Source of the DNA: an uncultured Oscillospiraceae bacterium
GTDB taxonomy: Bacteria > Bacillota > Clostridia > Oscillospirales > Ruminococcaceae
Direction: 5' to 3'
Assembly (NCBI GenBank): GCA_934446455.1
Contig: CAKSEE010000004.1
Location: 1 to 64,000, forward strand
DNA length: 64,000 nucleotides
The position numbers and the translations under genes were made by a program. The notes beneath the pieces were generated by a model. The model did not search any database. It was not told the DNA's origin and was given only the letters and a program-made list of their open reading frames with translations. Of the stretch, positions 28,732 through 38,184 are shown one piece after another (position 1 is the first letter of the stretch; every line of letters starts with the position of its first letter).

Positions 28732-29703
28732 ATGCCCCTTGAAGAAATAAGCAGGGAATTTTCTTTTCCGCTGCAGAAAATACTTGACGAGTTCAAGCTT
28801 GATGTGATTTATATGCCCGAAAACGGCGGGAACACTCTTATATCAAACAACGACACAAACCGCCCGGGGCTTCAGTTTGCGGGATTTTACGAATACTTTG
28901 ACAACAAGCGCATTCAGGTAATGGGAAAAATGGAGGTCGCGTACCTCTCTGGGCTTGATTCCGAAACGCGCAGAAAGCGCATTGAGGACCTGCTGTCCTA
29001 CCGCTTTCCCGCGCTCATAATCACCCGCAGCCTTGATGTGTTCCCCGAAATGCTTGAGCTTGCACCGAATTACGGCGTGCCTATCCTGCGCAGCGAGGAA
29101 AGCACCTCGGTGTTCATCTCAAAGCTTGTCGCTTTCCTTAACCTGCAGCTTGCGCCGCGTATCACGCGCCACGGCGTTCTTATTGAGATATACGGCGAGG
29201 GCGTGCTTATCCTCGGCGAAAGCGGCGTGGGCAAGAGCGAAACGGCGATAGAGCTTGTTAAGCGCGGCCACCGCCTTATCGCGGACGACGCCGTCGAGAT
29301 AAAGAAAGCCAGCAACATCACGCTCGTCGGCAGCAGCCCCGACAATATCCGCCACTTTCTGGAGCTTCGCGGTATAGGCATAATCAACGCCCGCCAGCTT
29401 TTCGGTATAGGCGCAGTCAAGATGAGCGAGAAGATAGACATGGTTGTTGAAATGGAGCTCTGGAACCCCGAAAAGACCTACGACCGCATGGGCGTGGACA
29501 CCCACTACATGACAATTCTCGGCGTAAAGGTGCCGCTGCTCAATATCCCCGTAAAGCCGGGCAGAAACCTTGCAGTTATCCTTGAGGTTGCGGCGATGAA
29601 CAACCGCCAGAAGAAAATGGGCTACAACGCCGCAAAGGACCTGCTCCACCAGCTCGGCATAGACTCGGACAGCGAGGACATCATGTCCGACCTCAACTTA
29701 TAA
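28732..29703 (+). CDS. hprK: HPr kinase/phosphorylase
   Basis: 323 residues. It phosphorylates Ser46 of HPr in carbon catabolite control. Walker A GESGVGKSETA is followed by HRLIADDAVEI; RGIGIINARQLFG is the family signature. ATG 28732 with GGGAAAGGA is preferred over the frame start at 28675, which lies in the promoter leader. It heads the run hprK-glk-murB-rapZ-whiA, a common arrangement in Firmicutes. Confidence 0.95.
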   Translation: MPLEEISREFSFPLQKILDEFKLDVIYMPENGGNTLISNNDTNRPGLQFAGFYEYFDNKRIQVMGKMEVAYLSGLDSETRRKRIEDLLSYRFPALIITRSLDVFPEMLELAPNYGVPILRSEESTSVFISKLVAFLNLQLAPRITRHGVLIEIYGEGVLILGESGVGKSETAIELVKRGHRLIADDAVEIKKASNITLVGSSPDNIRHFLELRGIGIINARQLFGIGAVKMSEKIDMVVEMELWNPEKTYDRMGVDTHYMTILGVKVPLLNIPVKPGRNLAVILEVAAMNNRQKKMGYNAAKDLLHQLGIDSDSEDIMSDLNL

Positions 29704-29740
29704 GCCGCAAGGCACGGATTGAAAGGAAGTTTGTAATAAA

Positions 29741-30694
29741 ATGTACAACATAGGCATAGACTTAGGCGGAACAAACATTAAAGTAGGGCTTGTGGACGAG
29801 AACTACAACATCGTATCAAAGGCAACCGCAAAGACCGACCTGCCGCGCCCCGCGGAGGAGATCTGCGAGAGCATCGTAGATACCGTATGGGAGGCGCTCA
29901 ACGCCGCAAAGGTAACTATCGGCGAGGTAAACTCGATAGGCATAGGCACGCCCGGCGTCGCCAACAGAAACAGCGGCATTGTGCTTTACTCATGCAACCT
30001 CGGCTTCAATAACACGGACCTGCGCACCCTTATCAAGGCAAAGCTCGGCAAGGAAGTGTACGTTGAAAACGACGCGAACGCCGCAGCGTTCGGCGAGGTG
30101 CTTAACGGCGCGGGCAAGGGCTGCAAGGACGTTGTTGTGGTAACGCTCGGCACGGGCGTCGGCGGCGGCATTATCATCGACGGCAAGATATACACGGGCT
30201 TCAACTTCTGCGGTGCTGAGCTCGGCCACACCGTTATACAGTACGGCGGCAGGCAGTGCAGCTGCGGCAGGCGCGGCTGCTTTGAGGCGTACTCCTCGGC
30301 CACGGCGCTCATAAACATGACAAAGGAAGCCATGGAGGCTCACCCCGACAGCAAGATGTGGCAGATAGCGGGTTCGCTTGAAAACGTTGACGGCAAGACC
30401 GCGTTTGACGGCATGAGAGCGGACGACGACGCTGCAAAGCAGGTGGTAAACACCTACATCGAATACCTCGGCTGCGGGCTTACAAATATCGTAAACACGT
30501 TCCAGCCCGAGGTGCTGCTTATCGGCGGCGGTATCTGCAAGGAGGGCGAGAACCTCACAAAGCCGCTCGAGGAGTTCATCAAGCGTGAGAGCTACTGCAT
30601 AGACCCCAACCGCTCCACCAAGCTTGATATTGCAAAGCTCGGCAACGACGCGGGTATTATCGGCGCCGCATATCTCTACACTATAGCCGAATAA
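29741..30694 (+). CDS. glk: ROK-family glucokinase
   Basis: 317 residues. N-terminal phosphate-binding IGIDLGGTNIKVGLV; sugar-binding ENDANAAAFGE; ROK zinc motif CSCGRRGCFE preceded by ELGH. It should phosphorylate glucose with ATP. It lies 37 bp after hprK, matching a role in sugar entry under catabolite control. Confidence 0.92.
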   Translation: MYNIGIDLGGTNIKVGLVDENYNIVSKATAKTDLPRPAEEICESIVDTVWEALNAAKVTIGEVNSIGIGTPGVANRNSGIVLYSCNLGFNNTDLRTLIKAKLGKEVYVENDANAAAFGEVLNGAGKGCKDVVVVTLGTGVGGGIIIDGKIYTGFNFCGAELGHTVIQYGGRQCSCGRRGCFEAYSSATALINMTKEAMEAHPDSKMWQIAGSLENVDGKTAFDGMRADDDAAKQVVNTYIEYLGCGLTNIVNTFQPEVLLIGGGICKEGENLTKPLEEFIKRESYCIDPNRSTKLDIAKLGNDAGIIGAAYLYTIAE

Positions 30695-30719
30695 AACTTA
30701 ATCTATAGGAGGGAAAGCC

Positions 30720-31631
30720 GTGGATTACTCTGCCCTGCAGAAATTCTGCACAGAAAACAGGATACCCCTGACACAGGACGTGCCGCTTTCGCCGCTCTGT
30801 ACAATGCGCGTTGGCGGCAGGTGCGACCTTATGGCGTCCCCCCGCAGCGAGGAAGCGCTCGCCGCGCTCTACTCGCTTTGCGTAAAGGAGCATATCCCGT
30901 TCTTTATCCTCGGCAGGGGCAGCAACGTGCTTTTCCCCGACGACGGCTACCACGGGTGCATTATTTCGGTCGAAGCGCTCTGCGCGGTGCACGCGGACGG
31001 CTGCATAATAACGGCGGGCGCGGGCGCGGCGCTTTCGGGCGTATGCAGGGCGGCGCTCGAGCATTCGCTCAGCGGGCTGGAGTTCGCCTACGGCATTCCC
31101 GGCTCTGTCGGCGGGGCGCTTGTGATGAACGCGGGCGCTTACGGCGGAGAAATAAAGGACGTTGTGCTGTCCTGCCGCTGCGCGGACGAAAACGGCGTTA
31201 TACACGAGCTTACGCGCGACGAGCTGCAGCTGTCCTACAGGCACAGCGTGTTCACGGAAAAGGGCGGGTGCATTCTGTCCGCGCGCTTCGCCCTCACCAA
31301 AGGCGATCCCGCGCAGATAAAGGCGCGCATGAGCGAGCTTATGGGCAGGCGGCGCGACAAGCAGCCGCTCGACCTGCCGTCGTGCGGCAGCACGTTCAAG
31401 CGCCCTGAGGGATACTTTGCGGCGGCGCTTATTGAAGAATGCGGCCTTAAGGGCTATGCGGTAGGCGGCGCGCAGGTAAGCGAAAAGCACAGCGGCTTTG
31501 TGGTGAACCGCGGGGGCGCGACCGCCCGCGACATCATGCAGCTTGTAGAGCATATAAAAAAAACCGTCCACGAGGAAAAGGGCGTGGAGCTTGAATGCGA
31601 AATGCTTATCGTCGACGGAGAGCGGAGGTGA
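30720..31631 (+). CDS. murB: UDP-N-acetylenolpyruvoylglucosamine reductase
   Basis: 303 residues. It reduces the enolpyruvyl group to give UDP-MurNAc. FAD-binding signs: LGRGSNVLFPDDG, YGIPGSVGGALVMNAGAYGG and the C-terminal SCGSTFKRPEG, with the catalytic serine in CGSTFKRP. GTG start at 30720 after AGGAGGG. Three bases separate it from rapZ. A type IIb MurB by length. Confidence 0.95.
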   Translation: MDYSALQKFCTENRIPLTQDVPLSPLCTMRVGGRCDLMASPRSEEALAALYSLCVKEHIPFFILGRGSNVLFPDDGYHGCIISVEALCAVHADGCIITAGAGAALSGVCRAALEHSLSGLEFAYGIPGSVGGALVMNAGAYGGEIKDVVLSCRCADENGVIHELTRDELQLSYRHSVFTEKGGCILSARFALTKGDPAQIKARMSELMGRRRDKQPLDLPSCGSTFKRPEGYFAAALIEECGLKGYAVGGAQVSEKHSGFVVNRGGATARDIMQLVEHIKKTVHEEKGVELECEMLIVDGERR

Positions 31632-31634
31632 CGT

Positions 31635-32492
31635 ATGGACCTTGTTATCGTAACGGGAATGAGCGGCTCGGGTAAATCCTCCACTGTAAAGGTGCTGGAG
31701 GATATCGGCTTTTTCTGCATAGACAATATGCCGCCGCAGCTTATTCCGAGCTTTGCGGCAATGTGCAGTGAAAACGCCGAAATAACAAAGGTGGCTATCG
31801 TTACCGACATACGCGGCGGCGCGATGTTCTTTAAGCTGGGCGAGGTAATAGCAAAGCTGCATATCCGCGGCATCGACGTCAAGGTGCTGTTCCTTGAAGC
31901 CGCAAAAGAGGTGCTGATGAAGCGCTACAAGGAAACGCGCAGAAAGCACCCCCTCGACGAGGTGTCGGGCGGCGACCTTTCAAAGGCCATCGACGCGGAA
32001 ACCGAGCTTCTGGGCGAAATTCGCGAACACGCGGACTACATAGTGGACAGCTCCTTTTTAAGCAGCACGCAGCTTAAGGAGCAGATAGCGGAGTTGTTTC
32101 TGGACAAGCCCACGGACCGCATGATAGTGTCCTGCATGAGCTTTGGATTCAAGTACGGCGTGCCGGGCGAGGCGGATCTCGTGTTCGACGTGCGATGCCT
32201 GCCGAACCCGTTTTACATACCCGAGCTTAAACACAAAACGGGGCTTGACAGCGAGGTGCGCGACTATGTTATGCGCTTTGAGCAGAGCGCGCAGCTGCGC
32301 GACAAGCTTTTCGACCTTATCGAGTTCCTTATTCCGCACTATGTGAGCGAGGGCAAGAGCAGGCTCGTTATAGCCTACGGCTGCACGGGCGGAAAGCACC
32401 GCAGCGTTACCTTCGCAGAGCTTACCGCAGCATTCCTGCGCGACAAGGGCTGCAAGATAATGACGCTTCACCGCGATATAGACAAGAACTGA
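31635..32492 (+). CDS. rapZ: RNase adapter/nucleotide-binding protein RapZ (YvcJ)
   Basis: 285 residues. Walker A GMSGSGKSST at the N-terminus and the C-terminal motif YGCTGGKHRSV, the family's hallmark. In E. coli RapZ guides RNase E to GlmZ and so controls GlcN6P synthase; in Firmicutes YvcJ has GTPase activity and links to envelope and competence. Coupled to murB and followed by whiA after 30 bp. Confidence 0.95.
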   Translation: MDLVIVTGMSGSGKSSTVKVLEDIGFFCIDNMPPQLIPSFAAMCSENAEITKVAIVTDIRGGAMFFKLGEVIAKLHIRGIDVKVLFLEAAKEVLMKRYKETRRKHPLDEVSGGDLSKAIDAETELLGEIREHADYIVDSSFLSSTQLKEQIAELFLDKPTDRMIVSCMSFGFKYGVPGEADLVFDVRCLPNPFYIPELKHKTGLDSEVRDYVMRFEQSAQLRDKLFDLIEFLIPHYVSEGKSRLVIAYGCTGGKHRSVTFAELTAAFLRDKGCKIMTLHRDIDKN

Positions 32493-32522
32493 CCGTGACA
32501 AGAACGCAAAGGAGGGCGCGCC

Positions 32523-33437
32523 GTGTCGTTTTCATCTGACATAAAAAAGGCGCTCTGTCAGACGCGCGATATGAAGCTTAGCGAAATGCACGCCATGCTT
32601 TACGGCATGTTCTGGGCGGGAAGGACCGAGGACGGGCGGCGCGTTATACAGACCGAGAACCCCGACCTCGCAGCCGCCGCGCGCGAGCTTTCCGAGGCGG
32701 TATTTGCGGGCGCGCGCAGCGAAACAAAGCGCCTTGTAAGAAGCACGGGCTCGCTCTACACCTTTCTTATAAGGGACGAGGAGCGTGTGCCTGCCGCTTT
32801 CGGCGACTTTTCGCAGATAAACACCGCCGTCGTATCGGGCAGCGACCTTGACAGCGGCGCGTTCCTGCGCGGGGTGTTCGTTTCCTGCGGGAGCGTTACC
32901 GACCCTCACAAGGAGTACCACCTTGAACTGGTTTTACCGCAGCGCGAGCGCGCCGAGGAGCTCTGCCGCTTTATCTGCGAGCATGGCATAACCGTAAAGA
33001 CCGCCGTGCGCAGCAGACGCCACAGCCACGTTGTCTACATAAAGGAAAGCGAAATAATCGAGGACTTTCTGACATATATTGGCGCGGGGCTGCATTCGCT
33101 TGAAATAATGCAGATTAAAGTTGAAAAGAGCGTGCGCAACCGCGTAAACCGCACCGTCAACTGCGAAACCGCAAACCTCTTTAAGACCGTGGACGCGGCG
33201 GACAGGGTGTGCGACGATATCGAGCTTATTTTTTCAGAGCTTGGCGCGGACAGCCTGCGCCCGGAGCTTCGGCGTACGGCGCTGCTCCGCCTCGCCAACC
33301 GCGACGCTTCGCTGAGCGAACTGTGCGGGCTTTCAGACGAGCCGCTGAGCCGCAGCGGGCTTAATCACCGCCTTAAAAAGCTGAGCGCTATAGCGGAGCA
33401 GCTTCGCACAGGGACGTATAAAGCGCCAGAAAAATAA
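32523..33437 (+). CDS. whiA: WhiA family DNA-binding regulator
   Basis: 304 residues: an N-terminal LAGLIDADG-like domain (about 95-190, FLRGVFVSCGSVTDPHKEYH) and a C-terminal helix-turn-helix (RLANRDASLSELC, PLSRSGLNHRLKKL). WhiA controls sporulation genes in actinomycetes and affects division and chromosome segregation in Bacillus. GTG start at 32523 after GGAGG. In many Firmicutes yvcK lies between rapZ and whiA; it is absent here. Confidence 0.93.
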   Translation: MSFSSDIKKALCQTRDMKLSEMHAMLYGMFWAGRTEDGRRVIQTENPDLAAAARELSEAVFAGARSETKRLVRSTGSLYTFLIRDEERVPAAFGDFSQINTAVVSGSDLDSGAFLRGVFVSCGSVTDPHKEYHLELVLPQRERAEELCRFICEHGITVKTAVRSRRHSHVVYIKESEIIEDFLTYIGAGLHSLEIMQIKVEKSVRNRVNRTVNCETANLFKTVDAADRVCDDIELIFSELGADSLRPELRRTALLRLANRDASLSELCGLSDEPLSRSGLNHRLKKLSAIAEQLRTGTYKAPEK

Positions 33438-33440
33438 CGC

Positions 33441-33469
33441 TTCCCCCGAAAACCGTTTGGGGGATTTTT
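33441..33469 (+). terminator. Terminator of the hprK-whiA run
   Basis: TCCCCC at 33442-33447 pairs with GGGGGA at 33459-33464, followed by TTTTTC. Confidence 0.85.
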
Positions 33470-33533
33470 CTGCGCCGTGATTAAGCGCCCTCTTTCCTGC
33501 CAAAGCTAGGTGCAGGAACGGAGGTACATATCA

Positions 33534-34145
33534 ATGAAACAACGGTTCGCTACTATTGTAATTGACTGCTTTCTCGCCATAGGTACGGCGCTCTCCATCG
33601 CACTTTCGGGCTTGACAGCGTTTTCCGCGCGCGCCGAGAACGTGTGCGGCGAGGTGCTGCGCCTGCACATTCCCGCAAACAGCGACAGTGAGCGCGACCA
33701 GCAGCTGAAGCTGGGGCTGCGCGACGAGCTTCTTGCAAGATATGGGCGGCAGCTTTCCGACAGCGGCACGCTTGCCTGCGCAGAGGAGCGCGTGCAGGCT
33801 CTGCTGCCCGAGATAACCGAGTTTTCCTGCAGCTACCTGCGTGAGCACGGCGCGGACTACGGCGCGCGCGCCGAGCTTGTCACGATGTACTTTACCACCC
33901 GCCGCTACGACGCGGTAACGCTCCCCGCGGGCGAATACCGTGCGCTGCGGGTAACGCTCGGCAGCGGAGAGGGACACAACTGGTGGTGCATAATGTTCCC
34001 GCCGCTCTGCCTGCCCGCGGCAAGCGCGCCGCTTACCGATGACGAGGTACGGCAGCTTACCGCAGAGCTTGGCGAGGATTTCGACAGCAGCAGGCCACAG
34101 GTGCGCTTCGCCATTTACGAATGGCTTAAGGGGTTGTTTTCCTGA
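33534..34145 (+). CDS. spoIIR: Stage II sporulation protein R
   Basis: 203 residues. An N-terminal hydrophobic segment (about residues 5-30) acts as a secretion signal. The body shows LRLHIPANSDSERDQQLKL and the hallmark GEGHNWWCIMFPPLC. SpoIIR is made in the forespore under sigma-F and triggers pro-sigma-E processing by SpoIIGA in the mother cell. ATG 33534 has GGAGG upstream. This gene shows the organism is, or recently was, a spore former. No clear sigma-F promoter could be assigned by eye. Confidence 0.93.
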   Translation: MKQRFATIVIDCFLAIGTALSIALSGLTAFSARAENVCGEVLRLHIPANSDSERDQQLKLGLRDELLARYGRQLSDSGTLACAEERVQALLPEITEFSCSYLREHGADYGARAELVTMYFTTRRYDAVTLPAGEYRALRVTLGSGEGHNWWCIMFPPLCLPAASAPLTDDEVRQLTAELGEDFDSSRPQVRFAIYEWLKGLFS

Positions 34146-34204
34146 AATAGCCGGCCAATAGAAAAAGCGCGTTTTTTTCCGTGAAAAGTTGTCTAATATT
34201 GCGG

Positions 34205-34233
34205 TTGAAAAGTCGCCCGAAAGGTCGTATAAT
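34205..34233 (+). promoter_or_regulatory. Promoter of the antiporter gene
   Basis: TTGAAA at 34205-34210 and TATAAT at 34228-34233, spacer 17 bp. Confidence 0.75.
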
Positions 34234-34291
34234 ATTAAGGTGTACGAGTGTATACACGGCTTTCAGACAAAAAACGGAAGGAATGATATGT

Positions 34292-35533
34292 GTGGAATCA
34301 TTTGAATGCTTCAAGGACCTCGCAATAATCATTATTGCGGCGAAGCTGTTCGGGCTGCTTGCCAAAAAGTGCAAGGCTCCGCAGGTCGTCGGGCAGATAA
34401 TCGCGGGGCTTCTTATCGGACCGAGCGTACTCGGTATAGTGAACCAGTCCGACCTGCTTATGAGCATGGCGGAGATAGGCGTTGTTATACTCATGTTCTC
34501 CGCAGGACTTGAAACAAATATGAAAGACCTGCTCAAAACAGGACCCGTGGCGCTTACCATTGCCTGTGCGGGCGTGCTTGTGCCGCTTGTGGGTGGGTAT
34601 CTTCTCTATTCGGCGTTCTTCGGGTTTGCGCCTTTCGGCTCAACTGAGTTCTTCCGCGCGCTCTTTATCGGCACTATCATGACGGCGACCTCCGTCAGCA
34701 TTACCGTGCAGACCCTGCGCGAGCTTGGACACCTTAAGGGCAAAGTTGGCACGATAATCATGAGCAGCGCCATAATCGACGACGTTATCGGCATAATCGT
34801 GCTTACTTTCGTTATCGGCTTCAAGGACGCCGACGCTAACCCCCTTGGCGTTGTCGTAAAAACGCTGCTGTTCATCGTGTTCAGCATTGCGGTGGGATTT
34901 GGCGTGTACCTGCTTTTCAAGTTCCTCGACAAGCGCTTTTTCCACCAGCGCCGCATCCCCATTTTCGGGCTTGCGCTGTGCTTCATCATGGCTTACTGCG
35001 CCGAGAAATTCTTCGGCATTGCGGATATAACGGGCGCTTATGTCGCGGGAATAATCCTGTGCAACCTGCGCGACGCGGAATACATAGCGGGCAAAATGGA
35101 CATCAGCAGCTATATGCTGTTCGGGCCTGTGTTCTTTGCAAGTATAGGCCTTAAAACGCGGTTTGACGGCTTCTCGCTCGAACTGCTGTGGTTCTCTCTT
35201 GCATTCGTGGCGGTGGCGCTCATCACAAAGATAATCGGCTGCGGACTTATGGCGAAAATATGGCGCTTCAGCAACAAGGACTCGCTGAAAATTGGCGTCG
35301 GCATGATGACGCGCGGCGAAGTCGCGCTTATCGTGGCGCAGAAGGGCCTTGCCGTGGGCATGGTTTCGTCGGAATATTTCACCTCCGTTATCCTGCTAAT
35401 CATCTGCTCGTCGGTGGTAACGCCAGTTATCCTGAAGCTCCTTTTCAAGGACGAGCACAAGCCCGACCATCTCTCCCCCTCGGGCAATCACCCCGATATT
35501 GAGGAAACCGACGAAGTGCCGGCTGAGTGCTGA
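34292..35533 (+). CDS. CPA2-type cation:proton antiporter
   Basis: 413 residues with about twelve membrane segments. Family motifs: VVGQIIAGLLIGPSVLG near the N-terminus and GAYVAGIILCNL in the middle. It should exchange Na+ or K+ for H+ across the membrane. The start is uncertain: GTG 34292 has AAGG 10 bp upstream, while ATG 34283 is only one base from it, so GTG is preferred. There is no C-terminal TrkA-N domain, unlike KefB/KefC. It stands alone with its own promoter. Confidence 0.88.
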   Translation: MESFECFKDLAIIIIAAKLFGLLAKKCKAPQVVGQIIAGLLIGPSVLGIVNQSDLLMSMAEIGVVILMFSAGLETNMKDLLKTGPVALTIACAGVLVPLVGGYLLYSAFFGFAPFGSTEFFRALFIGTIMTATSVSITVQTLRELGHLKGKVGTIIMSSAIIDDVIGIIVLTFVIGFKDADANPLGVVVKTLLFIVFSIAVGFGVYLLFKFLDKRFFHQRRIPIFGLALCFIMAYCAEKFFGIADITGAYVAGIILCNLRDAEYIAGKMDISSYMLFGPVFFASIGLKTRFDGFSLELLWFSLAFVAVALITKIIGCGLMAKIWRFSNKDSLKIGVGMMTRGEVALIVAQKGLAVGMVSSEYFTSVILLIICSSVVTPVILKLLFKDEHKPDHLSPSGNHPDIEETDEVPAEC

Positions 35534-35549
35534 CGGATCAGAATAACCG

Positions 35550-35585
35550 CGCCCCCTGCTTATCACGGCAGGGGGCGAATTTTAT
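35550..35585 (+). terminator. Terminator of the antiporter gene
   Basis: CGCCCCCTGC at 35550-35559 pairs with GCAGGGGGCG at 35568-35577, followed by AATTTTA. Confidence 0.85.
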
Positions 35586-35619
35586 GCAAAAAAATCCCCG
35601 ACAGCCGAAGCCGTCGGGG
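35586..35619 (-). terminator. Terminator of the cmk-plsC-ispH/rpsA operon
   Basis: CCCCGAC/GTCGGGG (plus 35596-35602 and 35613-35619) with a TTTTTTT run on the minus strand. Confidence 0.88.
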
Positions 35620-35639
35620 AGCATTTTACAAACTCACTA

Positions 35640-37592
35640 TCAGTCCTCGATAGGAGCAGCGTCCTCCATGAGCGCCTTTATGGAGAGGCTTACTCTGTTC
35701 TTCTCGTCATCGATGTCGATGATCTTTGCATCAACCTCCTGACCAACGGAGAGAACAGAAGCGATGTTGGTAACTCTGTCAGTGGAAATCTGGGAGATGT
35801 GGATAAGACCGTCAACACCGGGAATGATCTGCGCAAATGCGCCGAACTCAGTGATGGAAACGATAGTAGCCTTGATAACGTCGCCCTTGTGGTACTCAGC
35901 AACGAACTTGGTCCACGGATTCTCATCGGGATCCTTAGCGGAGAGTGAAACTCTCTTCTTCTCGGGATCGAAGGACTTTACGATAACGTTGATCTTATCG
36001 CCAACCTTAACGATATCCTTGGGGTGACCAACTCTGTTCCAGGTAAGCTCTGCGGTGCGAACCAGACCGTCAACGGGTCCGATGTCAACGAATACGCCGT
36101 AGTCCTCGATGGAGCGAACCTCGCCCTCGAACTTCTGACCAACAGCGATGTTCTCCCAGAACTTAGCCTTCTCAGCGTCGCGTACTTCCTTGTTTGCAAG
36201 GCGGATAGAACCTACTACCCTGCCGCCGCGCTGGTCGGTAACTTCGATTATCTTGAACTGAACGGTCTTCTTGAGCAGGTCCTCAAGCTTGCCGCTGCGC
36301 GGAACGCCTGTGTGAGAAGCGGGGATAAATACGCGTACGTTGTTGTAAATAACGATAACGCCGCCCTTTACTACCTGCGCTACAGTGCCCTCAACGGTTT
36401 CGTTGGACTCCTTGAGTGCGTTCATCTTCTCAAGACCGAGAGCAGCGTCAACGCGCTTCTTGGAAAGTGCTGCGGTACCGACAGAGTCGTCAACCTTGAT
36501 AACAACTGCATCGATAACGTCGCCTACCTTAACAACATCGGCTACCTCTGCATTGGGGTCGTTAGTCAGCTCGTCGCGGACTATGTAGCCTGTCTGCTTT
36601 GCGCCGACCTCTACAACAGCTTCCTTCTTTGTTACGCTTACAACAGTTGCCTTAACTCTTTTGCCGGTATATAACTTGTTAAATGACTGATCCTGCTCGA
36701 GCAGCGCAGCAAAATCCTCCTCGTTTTCATTTGCGGTGGTGATTTCTTCGTTCATCTTTGCGTGAACCTCCTTAATGCAATCAGCAGGCGTAGAAGCACC
36801 CGCTGTTATTCCGATAATACTATCGGAGGGCAGACCGCTTAATATCTGCCGTGGGATTTCATCAGCGCTCTCAACGAGCACCGTTTTACAGCGTCTTGCG
36901 CATATTTCCGCGAGCTTGGCTGTATTTGAACTGCGCCTTCCTCCGACGACTATCATCAGTGCAGCCCTTTTAGCAAGCTCCTCCGCATTTTTCTGGCGCT
37001 CGGAGGTCGCATTGCATATTGTATCGTGTATTTTAACGCGGCTGTACTTTTCCCTTATTTTTCGGGAGTATTCAGTAAATTTGCCGCGGTCGAAGGTCGT
37101 TTGTGTAACGACTAGCGTCCTTTCGTCGGCGGGAACCTGTCCCGTGCCGAAAAGCGCGTCGGCTTCAGCGAAGTCTGCACAGGCGTAAACCGCGCACCTC
37201 GCATGACCCATGATCCCCGTTACCTCGGGGTGATTTCTGTCACCCAGAACTACAAGCGCGCCGTCCTGCGGAACCGCCGCGGCAAGCGCCTGTATCTTTG
37301 CAACGAACGGACAGGTAGCGTCTATTACCTGCGCGCATGATCTCCGCGCCTCGTCCATGACCTGTGCAGTCACTCCGTGAGAGCGGATAACGAGCGCCTC
37401 TCCCCGCGCCTGCCCGGGCGTTTCGGCAATGCCGACGCCGCGCGCCGCAAGGGAATCCGTCACTATCCTGTTGTGTATCAGCGGACCGAGCGTCCGCACC
37501 GCGCCGTATCTTTCAAGCGCGTTTTCTGTCAGCTCTATCGCGCGCTTCACACCAAAGCAAAAGCCCGACGCTGCTGCTATCTCAGTCTGCAT
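35640..37592 (-). CDS. ispH: IspH-ribosomal protein S1 fusion
   Basis: 650 residues. Residues 1-285 are 4-hydroxy-3-methylbut-2-enyl diphosphate reductase, the last enzyme of the non-mevalonate isoprenoid pathway: Fe-S cysteines in SGFCFGVKRA, DATCPFV and TICNAT, with HPEV and TQTTF nearby. From about residue 310 come four S1 RNA-binding domains (starts near 310, 395, 480 and 567), the last ending ISQISTDRV. Such fusions are known in Clostridia. The start overlaps plsC by 11 nt. The frame is unbroken, so the fusion is real. Confidence 0.95.
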   Translation of the reverse strand: MQTEIAAASGFCFGVKRAIELTENALERYGAVRTLGPLIHNRIVTDSLAARGVGIAETPGQARGEALVIRSHGVTAQVMDEARRSCAQVIDATCPFVAKIQALAAAVPQDGALVVLGDRNHPEVTGIMGHARCAVYACADFAEADALFGTGQVPADERTLVVTQTTFDRGKFTEYSRKIREKYSRVKIHDTICNATSERQKNAEELAKRAALMIVVGGRRSSNTAKLAEICARRCKTVLVESADEIPRQILSGLPSDSIIGITAGASTPADCIKEVHAKMNEEITTANENEEDFAALLEQDQSFNKLYTGKRVKATVVSVTKKEAVVEVGAKQTGYIVRDELTNDPNAEVADVVKVGDVIDAVVIKVDDSVGTAALSKKRVDAALGLEKMNALKESNETVEGTVAQVVKGGVIVIYNNVRVFIPASHTGVPRSGKLEDLLKKTVQFKIIEVTDQRGGRVVGSIRLANKEVRDAEKAKFWENIAVGQKFEGEVRSIEDYGVFVDIGPVDGLVRTAELTWNRVGHPKDIVKVGDKINVIVKSFDPEKKRVSLSAKDPDENPWTKFVAEYHKGDVIKATIVSITEFGAFAQIIPGVDGLIHISQISTDRVTNIASVLSVGQEVDAKIIDIDDEKNRVSLSIKALMEDAAPIED

Positions 37593-38184
37593 CGGGAGCG
37601 TTCTCCTTCAACAGGGCAATGGCGTCCATAATGGACGTGCTCACGCTTCTGATGCTCTTTTTGTCGGTAAGGTCAACATCGAACTTCTCTGCGGGAATCA
37701 TCTCCCCTATGCAGATGACGATATTTCGGCGGAACTTTTTGCGCCCGTACTTCACGAATACAGGCACGACAGGCACTTTCGCCTGCGCCGCAATAAGCGT
37801 AACGCCGCTTTTTGGTCTGCCAAGCTCGCCCGTTTTTGAGCGCGTACCCTCGGGGAATATCACAAAGATACGCCCGTTTTCAAGGCTTTGCAGAGCCTTT
37901 TCAATGGCAGAGCTGTCCTTGCTGCCACGCTTTACGGGGAATGCCCCGAGCCGCTTTATAAGCCACGCGAACAGAGGATTTCTGAAAAGCTCCTCCTTCG
38001 CTATAAAGCTGTACTTTCCGCGAAACGTTATCCCGACTACAGGCGGGTCGTTGTTGGAAACGTGGTTGCTTGCTATGATATAGCCGCCTTTCTGTGCGGG
38101 GATATTCTCCGCGCCGACGACAGTTATATGAAAGATGATGTGGTAAATGAACCGCACCAGCTCACGTGCAATGGTATAGAACAT
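37582..38184 (-). CDS. plsC: 1-acyl-sn-glycerol-3-phosphate acyltransferase
   Basis: 200 residues. Catalytic ASNHVSNNDPP (the HX4D motif, though here H is followed by VSNND), FPEGTRSKTG and PVVPVFVKYG. It makes phosphatidic acid at the membrane; a short hydrophobic N-terminus fits. Start 38184 (MFYTIAREL) has AGGAG upstream and shares one base with the cmk stop (TAATG), indicating coupled translation. Confidence 0.92.
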   Translation of the reverse strand: MFYTIARELVRFIYHIIFHITVVGAENIPAQKGGYIIASNHVSNNDPPVVGITFRGKYSFIAKEELFRNPLFAWLIKRLGAFPVKRGSKDSSAIEKALQSLENGRIFVIFPEGTRSKTGELGRPKSGVTLIAAQAKVPVVPVFVKYGRKKFRRNIVICIGEMIPAEKFDVDLTDKKSIRSVSTSIMDAIALLKENAPDAD

